NCBI GenBank assembly: GCA_045612565.1
Contig: JAZKZG010000135.1
Span: forward strand, 1 to 21,706
Source of the DNA: RGIG9041 sp045612565
Lineage (GTDB): Bacteria; Bacillota; Clostridia; Oscillospirales; QAKW01
Length of the DNA stretch: 21,706 bases
Direction: 5' to 3'
Shown: positions 12,510 to 20,522 of the stretch, one piece after another
Position numbering within the stretch: the stretch's first letter is position 1
Layout: every line of letters starts with the position of its first letter
Notes under the pieces: model-generated
What the model was told of the DNA's origin: nothing
The model's input: only the letters and a program-made list of their open reading frames with translations
Databases searched by the model: none
Position numbers and translations under genes: made by a program

Positions 12510-13643
12510 ATGACTCCTTTTGACTCGTTAATATTTTTCTATTTGCTGATGATTGCACTTATTCCGGCAGCAATACTCGGCTTTTTAGGAAAGAAAATAA
12601 AGTATTACGGCGCATTTGTAACACTTGTTTTTCTAGTTGTTATTTTTAATACCCCTGCAAAATTCCTTTTTGTAACAGTGTTTTCATTGTGGCAACTTTT
12701 GGTAGTAAAGTTGTTTCCCATTGTACGAAAAAGAGTAAATAAACGCTTTGTTTTGTGGATTTTTGTAGCCCTTTCGCTGTTGCCGATGCTTTTGACAAAG
12801 TTCAAAATCGAACTTTTTGGCAGCGTTTTTGGAATACTTGGGCTTTCGTACCTTACATTCAGATGTATTCAGATTATAATTGATACATATGACGGGCTTA
12901 TAGAAAAAATAAGCGTTTTTGAATTTCTTTATTTTGTTTTGTTTTTTCCATGCATAAGTTCGGGTCCGATTGACCGATCACGCAGATTTTGTAAAGAACT
13001 TAATTCCGTGTGTACCAAAGAAGAGTATGCACAACTCTTTAAAAAGGGTATATGGAAGATTTTTTGCGGTGCATTTTACAATTTTGTATTGTCGAGCATT
13101 ATTTATTCGTTCTGGCTGTCATCGCTGTCAGACAGTGTGTTGGACACTATTTCGTATATGTACGGCTATACGCTGTTCCTTTTCTTTAATTTTGCAGGAT
13201 ATAGTTCAATGGCAATAGGAACTGCTTATATTTTAGGTGTAAAATTAGAAGAAAATTTCAATATGCCGTTTGCTGCGGTTGATATGAAAGATTTTTGGGC
13301 AAGATGGCATATTTCACTTTCAACCTGGCTTCGCGACTATGTTTATTCTCGCTTTGTCCTTTCAGCACTAAAAGGTAAATGGTTTAAAAACCAATACACA
13401 GCCTCATATATCGGATATGTAATAACAATGATGACTATGGGCATCTGGCACGGCTTTGAACTTCATTATATCGTTTACGGCGCATATCACGGACTTCTTA
13501 TGTGTATTAACGATGTTCTTGATAATAAGGTGAAAGGCTTTAAAAAACTAAAAAGAAATCCTAAGTGGCAACCGTTGTTTGCTTTTGTAACAATAAATCT
13601 GTTCAGTTTCGGACTTCTTATTTTTTCAGGAAAATTATTTTAG
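12510..13643 (+). CDS. dltB: D-alanyl transfer MBOAT membrane protein
   Basis: A 377-aa polytopic MBOAT protein of usual DltB size. It passes D-alanine from DltC across the membrane toward teichoic acid, working with DltD and DltX. Segments: YFVLFFPCISSGPIDRSRRF, FFNFAGYSSMAIGTAYILG, KDFWARWHISLSTWLRDYVY (His267) and MGIWHGFELHYIVYGAYHG (His314, the invariant MBOAT His). An AAGG-type site precedes the ATG. The UAG stop is embedded in the strong AGGAGG of dltC. Confidence 0.93.
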   Translation: MTPFDSLIFFYLLMIALIPAAILGFLGKKIKYYGAFVTLVFLVVIFNTPAKFLFVTVFSLWQLLVVKLFPIVRKRVNKRFVLWIFVALSLLPMLLTKFKIELFGSVFGILGLSYLTFRCIQIIIDTYDGLIEKISVFEFLYFVLFFPCISSGPIDRSRRFCKELNSVCTKEEYAQLFKKGIWKIFCGAFYNFVLSSIIYSFWLSSLSDSVLDTISYMYGYTLFLFFNFAGYSSMAIGTAYILGVKLEENFNMPFAAVDMKDFWARWHISLSTWLRDYVYSRFVLSALKGKWFKNQYTASYIGYVITMMTMGIWHGFELHYIVYGAYHGLLMCINDVLDNKVKGFKKLKRNPKWQPLFAFVTINLFSFGLLIFSGKLF

Positions 13644-13654
13644 GAGGATAAAAA

Positions 13655-13891
13655 ATGGAAGAGAAAATTTTAAAAATTCTTGCAGATAAATGTGGTGTTG
13701 AGCCGGAGGACTTAAAAGAAGATATGGATATCGATATGTTCGAAGAAGGACTTCTTGATTCGTTTGCAACACTTGCATTGATGGTTGATTTTGAAACAGA
13801 ACTCGGAATAAAACTTGAAATAACCGAAATTGAGCGTAAGGATATCAATACACCAAACAAAGTTATTGAGTACCTTGGCCAAAGGGGATAA
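13655..13891 (+). CDS. dltC: D-alanyl carrier protein
   Basis: A 78-aa acyl-carrier-type protein, the standard DltC length. EEGLLDSFATL holds Ser36, the phosphopantetheine attachment site, in the L-D-S-(F/L) motif of DltC. The sequence is strongly acidic in helices 1 and 2, as expected for a carrier. A perfect AGGAGG (13642-13647) lies 7 nt upstream, the best ribosome binding site in the operon, which fits the high amounts needed of a carrier. dltD follows after 4 bp. Confidence 0.95.
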   Translation: MEEKILKILADKCGVEPEDLKEDMDIDMFEEGLLDSFATLALMVDFETELGIKLEITEIERKDINTPNKVIEYLGQRG

Positions 13892-13895
13892 TACA

Positions 13896-15098
13896 GTGGA
13901 AAAAATATTATTGCGCGCAGGATGTGTTTTATTAATCTTTGTGCTGATAATTTCGTTTTTGCCGTCTTTAATAAGCATCTTTATGCCTGAATACAAATAT
14001 GCGCTCGGTAATCAGAGCGATGACCAGAAAATTCAGGGTCTGTATCTTTTAAAAGAATCGGCAAAACGTGATGATAATGTAATTGTTTACGGTTCGTCAG
14101 AACTCCGTACCGATTATATCTCAACTCATCCTGCAAATTTCTTTAAAGATAAAAGAGCAGGTTTTCAGGTTAACCTTGTAGGACGCGGTTCATGTCAGTC
14201 GATTATTCACGCTATGAGTATTGCGGCATCGGGTGATGCTTTGCAAAGTTCACCTGTTGTTCTTATCACGTCGCCACAGTCGTATGTTGAGGGCGGAATA
14301 ACACCTGATATGTTTTTTGCTAATTTTTCAAAGCAACAGTTTTTAACAATTCTTTATGATAAAACTGTTACCAAGGACATAAAAAAAACCTTTGCAAAAA
14401 GAGTTTGTGAAATGTTTGCGCGGTATGACGAGGAGTTTGGCAAACTCAGCGGATATGATGATATAAGAATTATTGCAAAATCATATTCGGATGATAATTT
14501 TTATAATAAAGCAATAAATGTGGTTACATATCCGTATTTTTTGCTTACAAAAACACTCAGTAATTCAAAGGATATGATAAAATCTGCCAGGCTTATAAAT
14601 GACTGTAATGTAAACACTCAGAATAACCCGTCGTCAATTGACTATTCAAGTGAAGTTGAAGGGGCAGTTGAACAGGCGAAAAAAGAGTCTGCCAACAACG
14701 ATTTTGGTATGAGAGACAGCGATTATAAAAAGAATGTCGGAAATAAACTTTCCAAATTCAAAGACCGCGATAAAAACCTTTCTTATGAAAACTCAGTAGA
14801 ATATGACGATTTACGACTGCTTTTAGAAGTTTGCAAGTTAAAGGGAATAAAACCTCTTTTTGTATCTGTACCGCTTCATGGCGATTGGTCTGATTATACA
14901 GGCTTTTCAAAAGAAAACCGTCAGGCTTATTACGAAAAGGTAAAAAGCACAGTGAGCGAGTATGATGCCGAATTTGTTGATCTTAGCGGTTATGAGTATG
15001 AACAATATTTCCTTTGTGATACAATGCACTTGGGTTGGAAGGGATGGCTTAAAGTAAATGAAGAAATTGACTCGTTTTATAAAAGACATAACAACTAA
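13896..15098 (+). CDS. dltD: D-alanyl transfer protein DltD
   Basis: A 400-aa membrane-anchored SGNH-like protein. I chose GTG 13896: it is 4 bp after the dltC stop, with AGGGG (13883-13887) 8 nt upstream, and it puts the membrane anchor (about residues 8-30) at the N-terminus. The in-frame ATG at 13830 lies within dltC. Key residues: Ser67/Ser68 in VIVYGSSELRTDY (the DltD nucleophile motif), VGRGSCQSIIHAMSIA, LITSPQSYVEGGI, and near the end CDTMHLGWKGW with Asp375 and His378 of the D-x-x-H pair. DltD works at the outer face of the membrane to place D-Ala on lipoteichoic acid. The 3' end overlaps dltX by 41 bp. Confidence 0.93.
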   Translation: MEKILLRAGCVLLIFVLIISFLPSLISIFMPEYKYALGNQSDDQKIQGLYLLKESAKRDDNVIVYGSSELRTDYISTHPANFFKDKRAGFQVNLVGRGSCQSIIHAMSIAASGDALQSSPVVLITSPQSYVEGGITPDMFFANFSKQQFLTILYDKTVTKDIKKTFAKRVCEMFARYDEEFGKLSGYDDIRIIAKSYSDDNFYNKAINVVTYPYFLLTKTLSNSKDMIKSARLINDCNVNTQNNPSSIDYSSEVEGAVEQAKKESANNDFGMRDSDYKKNVGNKLSKFKDRDKNLSYENSVEYDDLRLLLEVCKLKGIKPLFVSVPLHGDWSDYTGFSKENRQAYYEKVKSTVSEYDAEFVDLSGYEYEQYFLCDTMHLGWKGWLKVNEEIDSFYKRHNN

Positions 15099-15216
15099 AA
15101 TTTATTCAAATCTGTTCCTTAGAATCTGCTTTTATTTATTTGTGGTTTTGGCACTCATTTGTCTATATTTGTTCACAGACGGACAAAAAATCGAGTTCGT
15201 TTATAACGATTTTTAA
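15058..15216 (+). CDS. dltX: DltX, short D-alanylation membrane peptide (downstream position)
   Basis: A 52-aa ORF starting within the last 41 bp of dltD, in another frame. It has a basic N-terminus (MKKLTRFIKDITTKIY), one membrane span (about 19-39, rich in Leu, Phe, Val and Ile) and the C-terminal tail KIEFVYNDF. DltX family members (about 45-55 aa) have one membrane span and end in a conserved tail of the type F-I-Y-N-E-F. Here it is F-V-Y-N-D-F, with Tyr49 at the place of the conserved tyrosine reported to carry D-Ala between DltB and DltD. In most known operons dltX lies before dltA; there is no room for it there in this operon. A weak site GGAAGGGA precedes the ATG by about 13 nt, so translation is probably coupled to dltD. 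It is followed by the terminator at 15225. Confidence 0.85.
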   Translation: MKKLTRFIKDITTKIYSNLFLRICFYLFVVLALICLYLFTDGQKIEFVYNDF

Positions 15217-15224
15217 CGATTAAT

Positions 15225-15261
15225 AAAAATAATCCCTTGGGTTTTCCAAGGGATTATTTTT
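15225..15261. terminator. Bidirectional terminator after the dlt operon
   Basis: AAAAATAATCCCTTGG (15225-15240) and CCAAGGGATTATTTTT (15246-15261) form a perfect 16-bp stem with loop GTTTT. A/T tracts at both bases suit termination of dltX on the plus strand and of the kinase gene on the minus strand. Confidence 0.9.
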
Positions 15262-15281
15262 ATATATGGTTATAGTATCAT

Positions 15282-15779
15282 CTACATCCAAAATTCCGTT
15301 TTACTTAAAAATTCATCTGCTTCGTTTCGGCTTTTAAAAATAAAAATGTTTTTGTTCGTATGTTTTTTTAGAAGTTCAATTATATGAGGTCGGTTTTGTT
15401 TATTGAAATTTTTAATGAATTCAATAAACTCAGCATCTTCCTCTGTTTCTGTCCATGGCATATCACTTCGTGCTTTTCCATGTCTTTGTCTGATGCCTTC
15501 AAGACAAATTTCTAAAGGATAATCCAAAAAAATAACTGTATCACATTCTTTTAGTCTTAGTTCCATTGTAGAAGCATAGTTTCCGTCAATTATCCATTGG
15601 TCTTTTTGAATAATTGTTGATAATCTATCAACAAAAACACACCTATCCACTGTTGTTTTGTCTTTGTTCCAAAACATCAAATCCAAATGAAAAAGAGGAA
15701 TCCCGGTGATTTTGTGCAGTTCTTTTGAAAATGTACTTTTGCCGCCGCCCGGACAACCAATTACAATAACTTTTTTCAT
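15282..15779 (-). CDS. Adenylate kinase-like P-loop protein (FlaR/topology modulation type)
   Basis: A 165-aa P-loop NMP-kinase-like protein. Walker A is GCPGGGKST (residues 8-16). Then come LFHLDLMFWNKD, the FlaR-type signature D-x-x-x-W, WIIDGNYASTMELRL and CDTVIFLDYPLEICL. This group is annotated as DNA topology modulation protein FlaR or adenylate kinase-like. The real substrate is not known, and the FlaR name should not be taken as proven function. The start has a weak AGGT-type site. It lies 34 bp downstream of the PAP2-family gene on the same strand and ends at the bidirectional terminator. Confidence 0.82.
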   Translation of the reverse strand: MKKVIVIGCPGGGKSTFSKELHKITGIPLFHLDLMFWNKDKTTVDRCVFVDRLSTIIQKDQWIIDGNYASTMELRLKECDTVIFLDYPLEICLEGIRQRHGKARSDMPWTETEEDAEFIEFIKNFNKQNRPHIIELLKKHTNKNIFIFKSRNEADEFLSKTEFWM

Positions 15780-15813
15780 ACTTTTCTTACCTGTAAATTT
15801 ACTAAATAATATT

Positions 15814-16464
15814 TTATTTTTTATATTCGGTGATAAAATGATATAACATCACGAGTCCGGCGCTTAGTATAGCACCGCCGATGATATCGGTAAACCAATG
15901 TACACCCGAAACTAGTCTGCCTATTATCATAAAAGCTATAAAAACAGCAATTGTGATTGTGATGCATCGTTTTAAAAAATTGTTTTTAATGCGGGTGTTA
16001 AACTGTATTATTGCAGTAGGCATTACGCACAGTACCAACATTGTTGTTGATGACGGATAAGAAGCTTCTAAATAGGAGTTGATCAATATAGGTCTGTAGT
16101 TTATAACAAATACTTCAAATATAAAATAAACAGCCATTACAACAATATAAAAGCCGCCAAGTATAAGAATATCATAATCAATTTTTCTTATGTCTTTTCT
16201 TTTGATCCATTGTAAAAGACCGAAGAATGCAAATCCCATTACAAATATGATGGGCACCAACCCTAACCAATCTGTAATGTTGTATAAAGACATATGCACT
16301 CCTGTAAGATTGTGGATAAACTTATTTATTGTTGCAAACCCAACAGATGATTGATTAGGACCTATTGCCTTGACATCAACATAACAAATCAATACTGTCC
16401 ATAATGCAAATGTTAAAAGCAAACATATTGCAACATATAAGTTTTTCTGATTTCTTTTTTTCAT
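15814..16464 (-). CDS. PAP2-superfamily membrane protein with altered active site
   Basis: A 216-aa protein with about six membrane spans. PAP2 layout is recognisable: INYRP (the R-P of motif 1), YPSSTTM (motif 2 region) and GRLVSGVHWFTD (motif 3, R-x5-H-x3-D intact). The motif 1 Lys position is Glu and the motif 2 His of P-S-G-H is Thr. In PAP2 enzymes the motif 3 His is the nucleophile and the motif 2 His the proton donor, so activity may be lost or altered. Typical members remove phosphate from isoprenoid or phospholipid pyrophosphates at the membrane. An AAGGCAGG-type site lies before the ATG. The XRE regulator gene is 105 bp upstream on the same strand. Confidence 0.75.
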   Translation of the reverse strand: MKKRNQKNLYVAICLLLTFALWTVLICYVDVKAIGPNQSSVGFATINKFIHNLTGVHMSLYNITDWLGLVPIIFVMGFAFFGLLQWIKRKDIRKIDYDILILGGFYIVVMAVYFIFEVFVINYRPILINSYLEASYPSSTTMLVLCVMPTAIIQFNTRIKNNFLKRCITITIAVFIAFMIIGRLVSGVHWFTDIIGGAILSAGLVMLYHFITEYKK

Positions 16465-16569
16465 TTTGTTAACCTGCCTTTTTGTTATTGACTTTCGTCT
16501 GAATACATACTAATGTCAGATTAAAAAAACAACAAGAAACAGAGCGTCACATGATTGATACTTTTCGTG

Positions 16570-17163
16570 TCATTGCCTTTTTATAAGCATTAAAACTTTT
16601 ATCGCAAGAATTATAAGCAAAAATGTTGCCGCATATGGTTGCAGACTGATTATAAACAAAACAACTGCAACTGAATTAAATAATAATGACAGTTTGTTTT
16701 TATTAAGCCTCCAAAATCTATTTTCATATGTTTGTAAAGCAAGGGTCAAAATACCGGATATAATAATGCAAATTACAGCAATATAATAAGTTATTTTTAA
16801 ATACGTAGAGATTTCGGTGAGAAACAAAAGAGAAGTGCCGTATGATTTTTGTCTGAAAAACGGCAGGAAAATCAACATAGTAATGCTTATGTCGAGTAAC
16901 CCGAAAACCAGGTCGCGAAAATGCGCTTCCTTTTGTTTTGTATCTTTTTCGGCTATGGTTAATAATTCGTTACTTGATAATAAATCATCAAGTGTTATTT
17001 CAAAAAAACTTGCTATTGCTTTTAGGGATTCTATATTAGGGTATCCTCTGCCTGATTCCCATTTAGAAATTGCAGTTCGGGAAACATATAAAGATTCAGC
17101 AAGCTGTTCTTGGGTAACTCCTTTTTGTTTTCTGAGTTGTTGTATTTTTTCATTAAATTCCAT
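16570..17163 (-). CDS. XRE-family HTH regulator with C-terminal membrane domain
   Basis: A 197-aa protein. Residues 5-62 are a clear Cro/C1-type HTH, with QEQLAESLYVSRTAISKWES as the helix-turn-helix and DDLL closing the domain. From about residue 84 there are four hydrophobic segments (around 84-103, 115-142, 157-173, 175-194), so it is tethered to the membrane. Such regulators often sense envelope or metabolic state and act on nearby genes, here perhaps the PAP2-family gene or itself; no operator was recognised. Ribosome binding is weak (AAAAGAG). Confidence 0.85.
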   Translation of the reverse strand: MEFNEKIQQLRKQKGVTQEQLAESLYVSRTAISKWESGRGYPNIESLKAIASFFEITLDDLLSSNELLTIAEKDTKQKEAHFRDLVFGLLDISITMLIFLPFFRQKSYGTSLLFLTEISTYLKITYYIAVICIIISGILTLALQTYENRFWRLNKNKLSLLFNSVAVVLFIISLQPYAATFLLIILAIKVLMLIKRQ

Positions 17164-17352
17164 AATTAATACTCTTTTTAAAATATAATTAATTCAACTA
17201 TATCATATTGTATTTAAAATATAAAGAATTTTACAAAAAATAAAGTGGTTTTTGCAACATTTGCTCTGTATGTAAAAAACTGACACCGCTAAAAAAGCGA
17301 TGTCAGTATATTTTGGATTTTGTGTATTGTATATAAGTTTAAATGTTTAAAC
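17164..17352. other. Intergenic region between XRE gene and GH26-SLH gene
   Basis: This 189-bp AT-rich spacer holds the GH26-SLH terminator (17273-17307) and must hold the XRE promoter on the minus strand. I could not assign -35 and -10 boxes with confidence. No small ORF was found. Confidence 0.5.
17273..17307 (-). terminator. Terminator of the GH26-SLH gene
   Basis: ACTGACA (17279-17285) pairs with TGTCAGT (17301-17307) and CGC with GCG inside, after one mismatch. On the minus strand the stem is followed by a run of T residues. Confidence 0.78.
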
Positions 17353-19548
17353 TTATTCGGTCATATAGTCCTTGTGAAGTTTTGTGAATATAACGCAGGC
17401 TTCGGCGCGTGTGCCTGTACCTTTGGGGTCAAAATTGCCTTTGCCTTTACCATTTACGATGTCAGCTTGTTGGCAAATATAAACAGCAGTTTTTGCCCAT
17501 TGGCTTATTTTGGTGTCATCGGTAAAGTTTTCTTTGTTTTCAACTGCTTTAAGAGTGATATTTTTAAATTTTGCAAAATTCACAAGCATTACGCACATCT
17601 GCTCACGTGTGACATTGGCGTTGGGTTCAAATTTGCCATCGCCCATACCATTTACAACTTTGTTTTCACTCGCCCATTTAACAGCAGATGTAAACCACTT
17701 TTTAGAAGGAACGTCTTTAAATGATGTTGTCACATTTCTGTTTGAAGTGTCTACACCTACAAGGTTTGCAAGAACTTGTACAAACTGTGCACGTGTGATT
17801 TTTTGGTTGGGGTGGAATGTGGTATCACTTGTACCTGTAAATATGCCGTGTGCAACCGAATATTTAGCATATTGTTCATACCAAGAACCGCTTTTTATAT
17901 CTTTAAGGCGGTCACCGCATGCTGCTGCTTTTCCGTTTTTGTCTACATATAGCGTAACTGCCTTTGAAATGACATTTTTACCGTATTCTGCTTTAACCGT
18001 AACAGTATATGTGCCTTCTTTTAATTTTGGAAGAGTGTAATTGTAAGGATATTGGGTGGTCGAATAAGTAGCAGTTGCACTTCCTGAAAGTGAGTATGTA
18101 ACTTTTATCTTGTCATTGCCGGGGAAATAAGCAAACGCATATAACTTTATGGCACTTGCATCCTGATTATAGTTTTCGAGTTTGGTGTAGTATTTTGCAC
18201 CTTCGGGATTAGCAGAAGCGTTCATTGACGGGTTTTGTGAAACAGCTGAATAATATGCTTCGCCCATAGTGCTGTTGCCGTCATCACCGTTTAATTTATA
18301 ACTGTTTCCTCCAAAGTTAGCATTAAAATAAAATATTGCTTTGACTTGCGGATACACCATATTTACATAGGTATAAAAATATTTTAGTTTATTTAATGCA
18401 TAATTAAGATCTTGTTTGGATGAAGTTGATTTGTATGGGAAACCGCATTCGCTTATCAGAATCGGTTTTTTGACACCGAAAGTGTCAACGATTTTTTTAA
18501 TGCGTAATATCTGGTTGTCATATTTTCCTGTAAAGTAATATGCATCGTTTCCGTTAGCCCATTCACCGCCTTCTGAGTATGTGTCATATGTCGAAAGACC
18601 CACCCAGTCAACGTATTTATCACCGGGATAAAAATCTTCAATGGTGAAATATCTGTTCGACACATCGTTCGGAGAATATACCATAGCGCAGTTAGGAGCT
18701 TTTTTGTGTACAATATCTGCAATGTGTCTGAATGCTGCTTTAAAAGTATCACAAAATTGTTTGCCGCGCGCATCAAAGTCGGCTTTTGAAGTGGGGAGTG
18801 ATTTCCAACAGTTTATTTCTGCACCAAAACGCAATAAGATTTTACGGCCTGTGCTGTTTAAGTATTCTATATTAGAATATATGTATTCGTCCCATTTGCC
18901 CGAGAGAATTTTGTCAAGGTCCTCTTTAGTTTCGTTTGGTACGTTCCATGCAACCTCAATAATTTCGTTATCAGTGGCATTTTCAAAATATTTTTTATAA
19001 CTTCTTATGTTTTCTATAAAAAACGATACATAAACAAGTTTTGCAGAATAGAATTTATCATCGTCACTGTTGCACATACCGAAATAAGTTGCTTTTTCGG
19101 GTTCGTTTAAAGCTTTAAAATACGGCACATCAGTTGGTTGTTGTGACACTGTGTATACATCAAGATATCCCTCGAGGTGAAGAAGTATCGCTTGGATATT
19201 GATTATGCTGTCATAATAATCAACGCCGTGTTGGTGCAACCATTTGTAGCAATCAAGTGTAACTTGATAGTGCTTTCTGGCATCTGAAAATCTTCCTGCT
19301 TTTTCACAGTCACGCGCTGCACGTAAATTGGGGTTTGCGATGCGTGTGTATTCATCTTTTGTGGAAGGTTTTGAGTATATGCTCCTTATCTCGTTTGCAC
19401 AGCTGATAATAGCATCAATATTATTTGTATTAGTAGCATTCGTGTACTTTGAAAGCCATGCCCAATAAGGGTCGGCCGCAAAACAGTTTACTGTTGCCGA
19501 TAGTAGTATGCAGATTATAAGTGTGAATATAAAAATTCTTTTTACCAT
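17353..19548 (-). CDS. Secreted GH26-like glycoside hydrolase with three SLH repeats
   Basis: A 731-aa protein. The signal peptide is residues 1-24, with cleavage likely at CFA|ADP. Residues 25-150 are helical and of unknown role. The catalytic region (about 151-420) contains ILLRFGAEINCW, where Glu244 fits the acid/base of GH26 (clan GH-A), and KPILISECGFP, where Glu367 fits the nucleophile. KYVDWVGLSTYDTY lies between them. GH26 enzymes are mostly beta-mannanases; substrate choice cannot be read here. A beta-sandwich-like part follows (about 455-550). Three SLH repeats end the chain, starting LKDIKSGSWYEQYA, FKDVPSKKWFTSAV and FTDDTKISQWAKTA, each with an (I/V)TR(A/E)Q or TRAE core. They bind the protein to pyruvylated wall polymers. 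AGAGGTG lies 4-5 nt before the ATG. It is 36 bp downstream of the nitroreductase gene. Confidence 0.8.
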   Translation of the reverse strand: MVKRIFIFTLIICILLSATVNCFAADPYWAWLSKYTNATNTNNIDAIISCANEIRSIYSKPSTKDEYTRIANPNLRAARDCEKAGRFSDARKHYQVTLDCYKWLHQHGVDYYDSIINIQAILLHLEGYLDVYTVSQQPTDVPYFKALNEPEKATYFGMCNSDDDKFYSAKLVYVSFFIENIRSYKKYFENATDNEIIEVAWNVPNETKEDLDKILSGKWDEYIYSNIEYLNSTGRKILLRFGAEINCWKSLPTSKADFDARGKQFCDTFKAAFRHIADIVHKKAPNCAMVYSPNDVSNRYFTIEDFYPGDKYVDWVGLSTYDTYSEGGEWANGNDAYYFTGKYDNQILRIKKIVDTFGVKKPILISECGFPYKSTSSKQDLNYALNKLKYFYTYVNMVYPQVKAIFYFNANFGGNSYKLNGDDGNSTMGEAYYSAVSQNPSMNASANPEGAKYYTKLENYNQDASAIKLYAFAYFPGNDKIKVTYSLSGSATATYSTTQYPYNYTLPKLKEGTYTVTVKAEYGKNVISKAVTLYVDKNGKAAACGDRLKDIKSGSWYEQYAKYSVAHGIFTGTSDTTFHPNQKITRAQFVQVLANLVGVDTSNRNVTTSFKDVPSKKWFTSAVKWASENKVVNGMGDGKFEPNANVTREQMCVMLVNFAKFKNITLKAVENKENFTDDTKISQWAKTAVYICQQADIVNGKGKGNFDPKGTGTRAEACVIFTKLHKDYMTE

Positions 19549-19584
19549 GTTGCACCTCTTATTAAAAGTTGATTGTCTTTTGTT

Positions 19585-20331
19585 TTATGAATTGTAACTA
19601 AATTGTTTTTGAAAATCATCTAAAAATATCTGGACAGAGCGGGTCATTTCTATAGAAAAGTCGGAATTATATTTTCTTTTGCAAAAAGCTTGTATCCATT
19701 CTTCAAATTTTCGGTTTCCTGTTTTTACAGAGAGCATTTCTCTTAATTCGTCAGCACTCAAATCTCTGTAACTGTTTTCGTGTATAATATGGCACATTTC
19801 TGAGCGGGGAGGTTTTGAGCGTTCCAACTGATTGGTAGTGGGATATCCAAATACAAGCATAGCCGCAGGAAATACGTAATGCGGGAGTGAAAGCAACTCA
19901 CGGTGTCTTTCTGCATTTTCCATAATATCGCCAATATAACAGGAACCTATACCAAGACTATGCGCCGCCACTACCGCGTTTTGCGCAGCAATGTTAGTGT
20001 CGCTGACAGCAAGCATCAAATCTCCAACACCCGGCACTCTCGGCTCACATCCATATTCCAAAAAGGCGTTGTACCACTTGCGGCAATCAGCGCAGAATAC
20101 CAGCACAAGCGGTGCTTTTGCAATAAACGGTTGATTGTCACAACTTTCCGCCAACTGCTCTTTTAGCTTTGCATCGGTTACGTTAATTATGGTGTAAAGT
20201 TGCTGATTACCTGCTGTGGGAGCATTTACCGCAGCATCTAAAATTGCAGAAACCTCCTCGGGTGTGATCTGCTTGTCTGTAAATACGCGTACTGATTTTC
20301 GTTCTTTTAACTGTCGGATTACTTGATTCAT
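19585..20331 (-). CDS. Nitroreductase-family FMN oxidoreductase
   Basis: A 248-aa protein. The start at ATG 20331 is fixed by AAGGAA 7 nt upstream; a longer frame from 20370 would begin inside the -10 box. FMN-binding features: RKSVRVF at residues 11-17, DAAVNAPTAGNQQLYTI, then AAQNAVVAAHSLGIGSCYIG and AAMLVFGYPTTNQ. Family members reduce nitroaromatics, quinones or flavins with NAD(P)H; the natural substrate is unknown. A promoter lies at 20362-20390. No terminator separates it from the GH26-SLH gene, so read-through is likely. Confidence 0.85.
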   Translation of the reverse strand: MNQVIRQLKERKSVRVFTDKQITPEEVSAILDAAVNAPTAGNQQLYTIINVTDAKLKEQLAESCDNQPFIAKAPLVLVFCADCRKWYNAFLEYGCEPRVPGVGDLMLAVSDTNIAAQNAVVAAHSLGIGSCYIGDIMENAERHRELLSLPHYVFPAAMLVFGYPTTNQLERSKPPRSEMCHIIHENSYRDLSADELREMLSVKTGNRKFEEWIQAFCKRKYNSDFSIEMTRSVQIFLDDFQKQFSYNS

Positions 20332-20361
20332 AGTTTTTTCCTTCATTATATATGATAAATA

Positions 20362-20390
20362 ATTATACACCTTTATCTTTGGTTACACAA
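20362..20390 (-). promoter_or_regulatory. Promoter of the nitroreductase gene
   Basis: On the minus strand, TTGTGT (20390-20385), a 17-bp spacer and TATAAT (20367-20362), about 31 bp before the chosen ATG. Confidence 0.62.
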
Positions 20391-20408
20391 GATAATAATT
20401 ATATTAAC

Positions 20409-20439
20409 AAAAAATCCCCGCCGATTTCTCGACGGGGAT
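20409..20439 (-). terminator. Terminator of the GNAT/methyltransferase unit
   Basis: ATCCCCG (20414-20420) pairs with CGGGGAT (20433-20439), and CG/CG inside after a mismatch. On the minus strand a run of T residues follows (20414-20409). Confidence 0.85.
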
Positions 20440-20522
20440 AATTTGCTTTATAAACCTAATTACTTAGATTCTTTAATTGAAGCCTGTGTTGATGTCGGCA
20501 AAAGGGGGAAATCCTGTTTTAG

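Noticed and set aside
20332..20370. N-terminal extension of the nitroreductase (MYNYLSYIMKEKT)
   Set aside because: It would begin within the likely -10 box; the internal ATG has an AAGGAA site.
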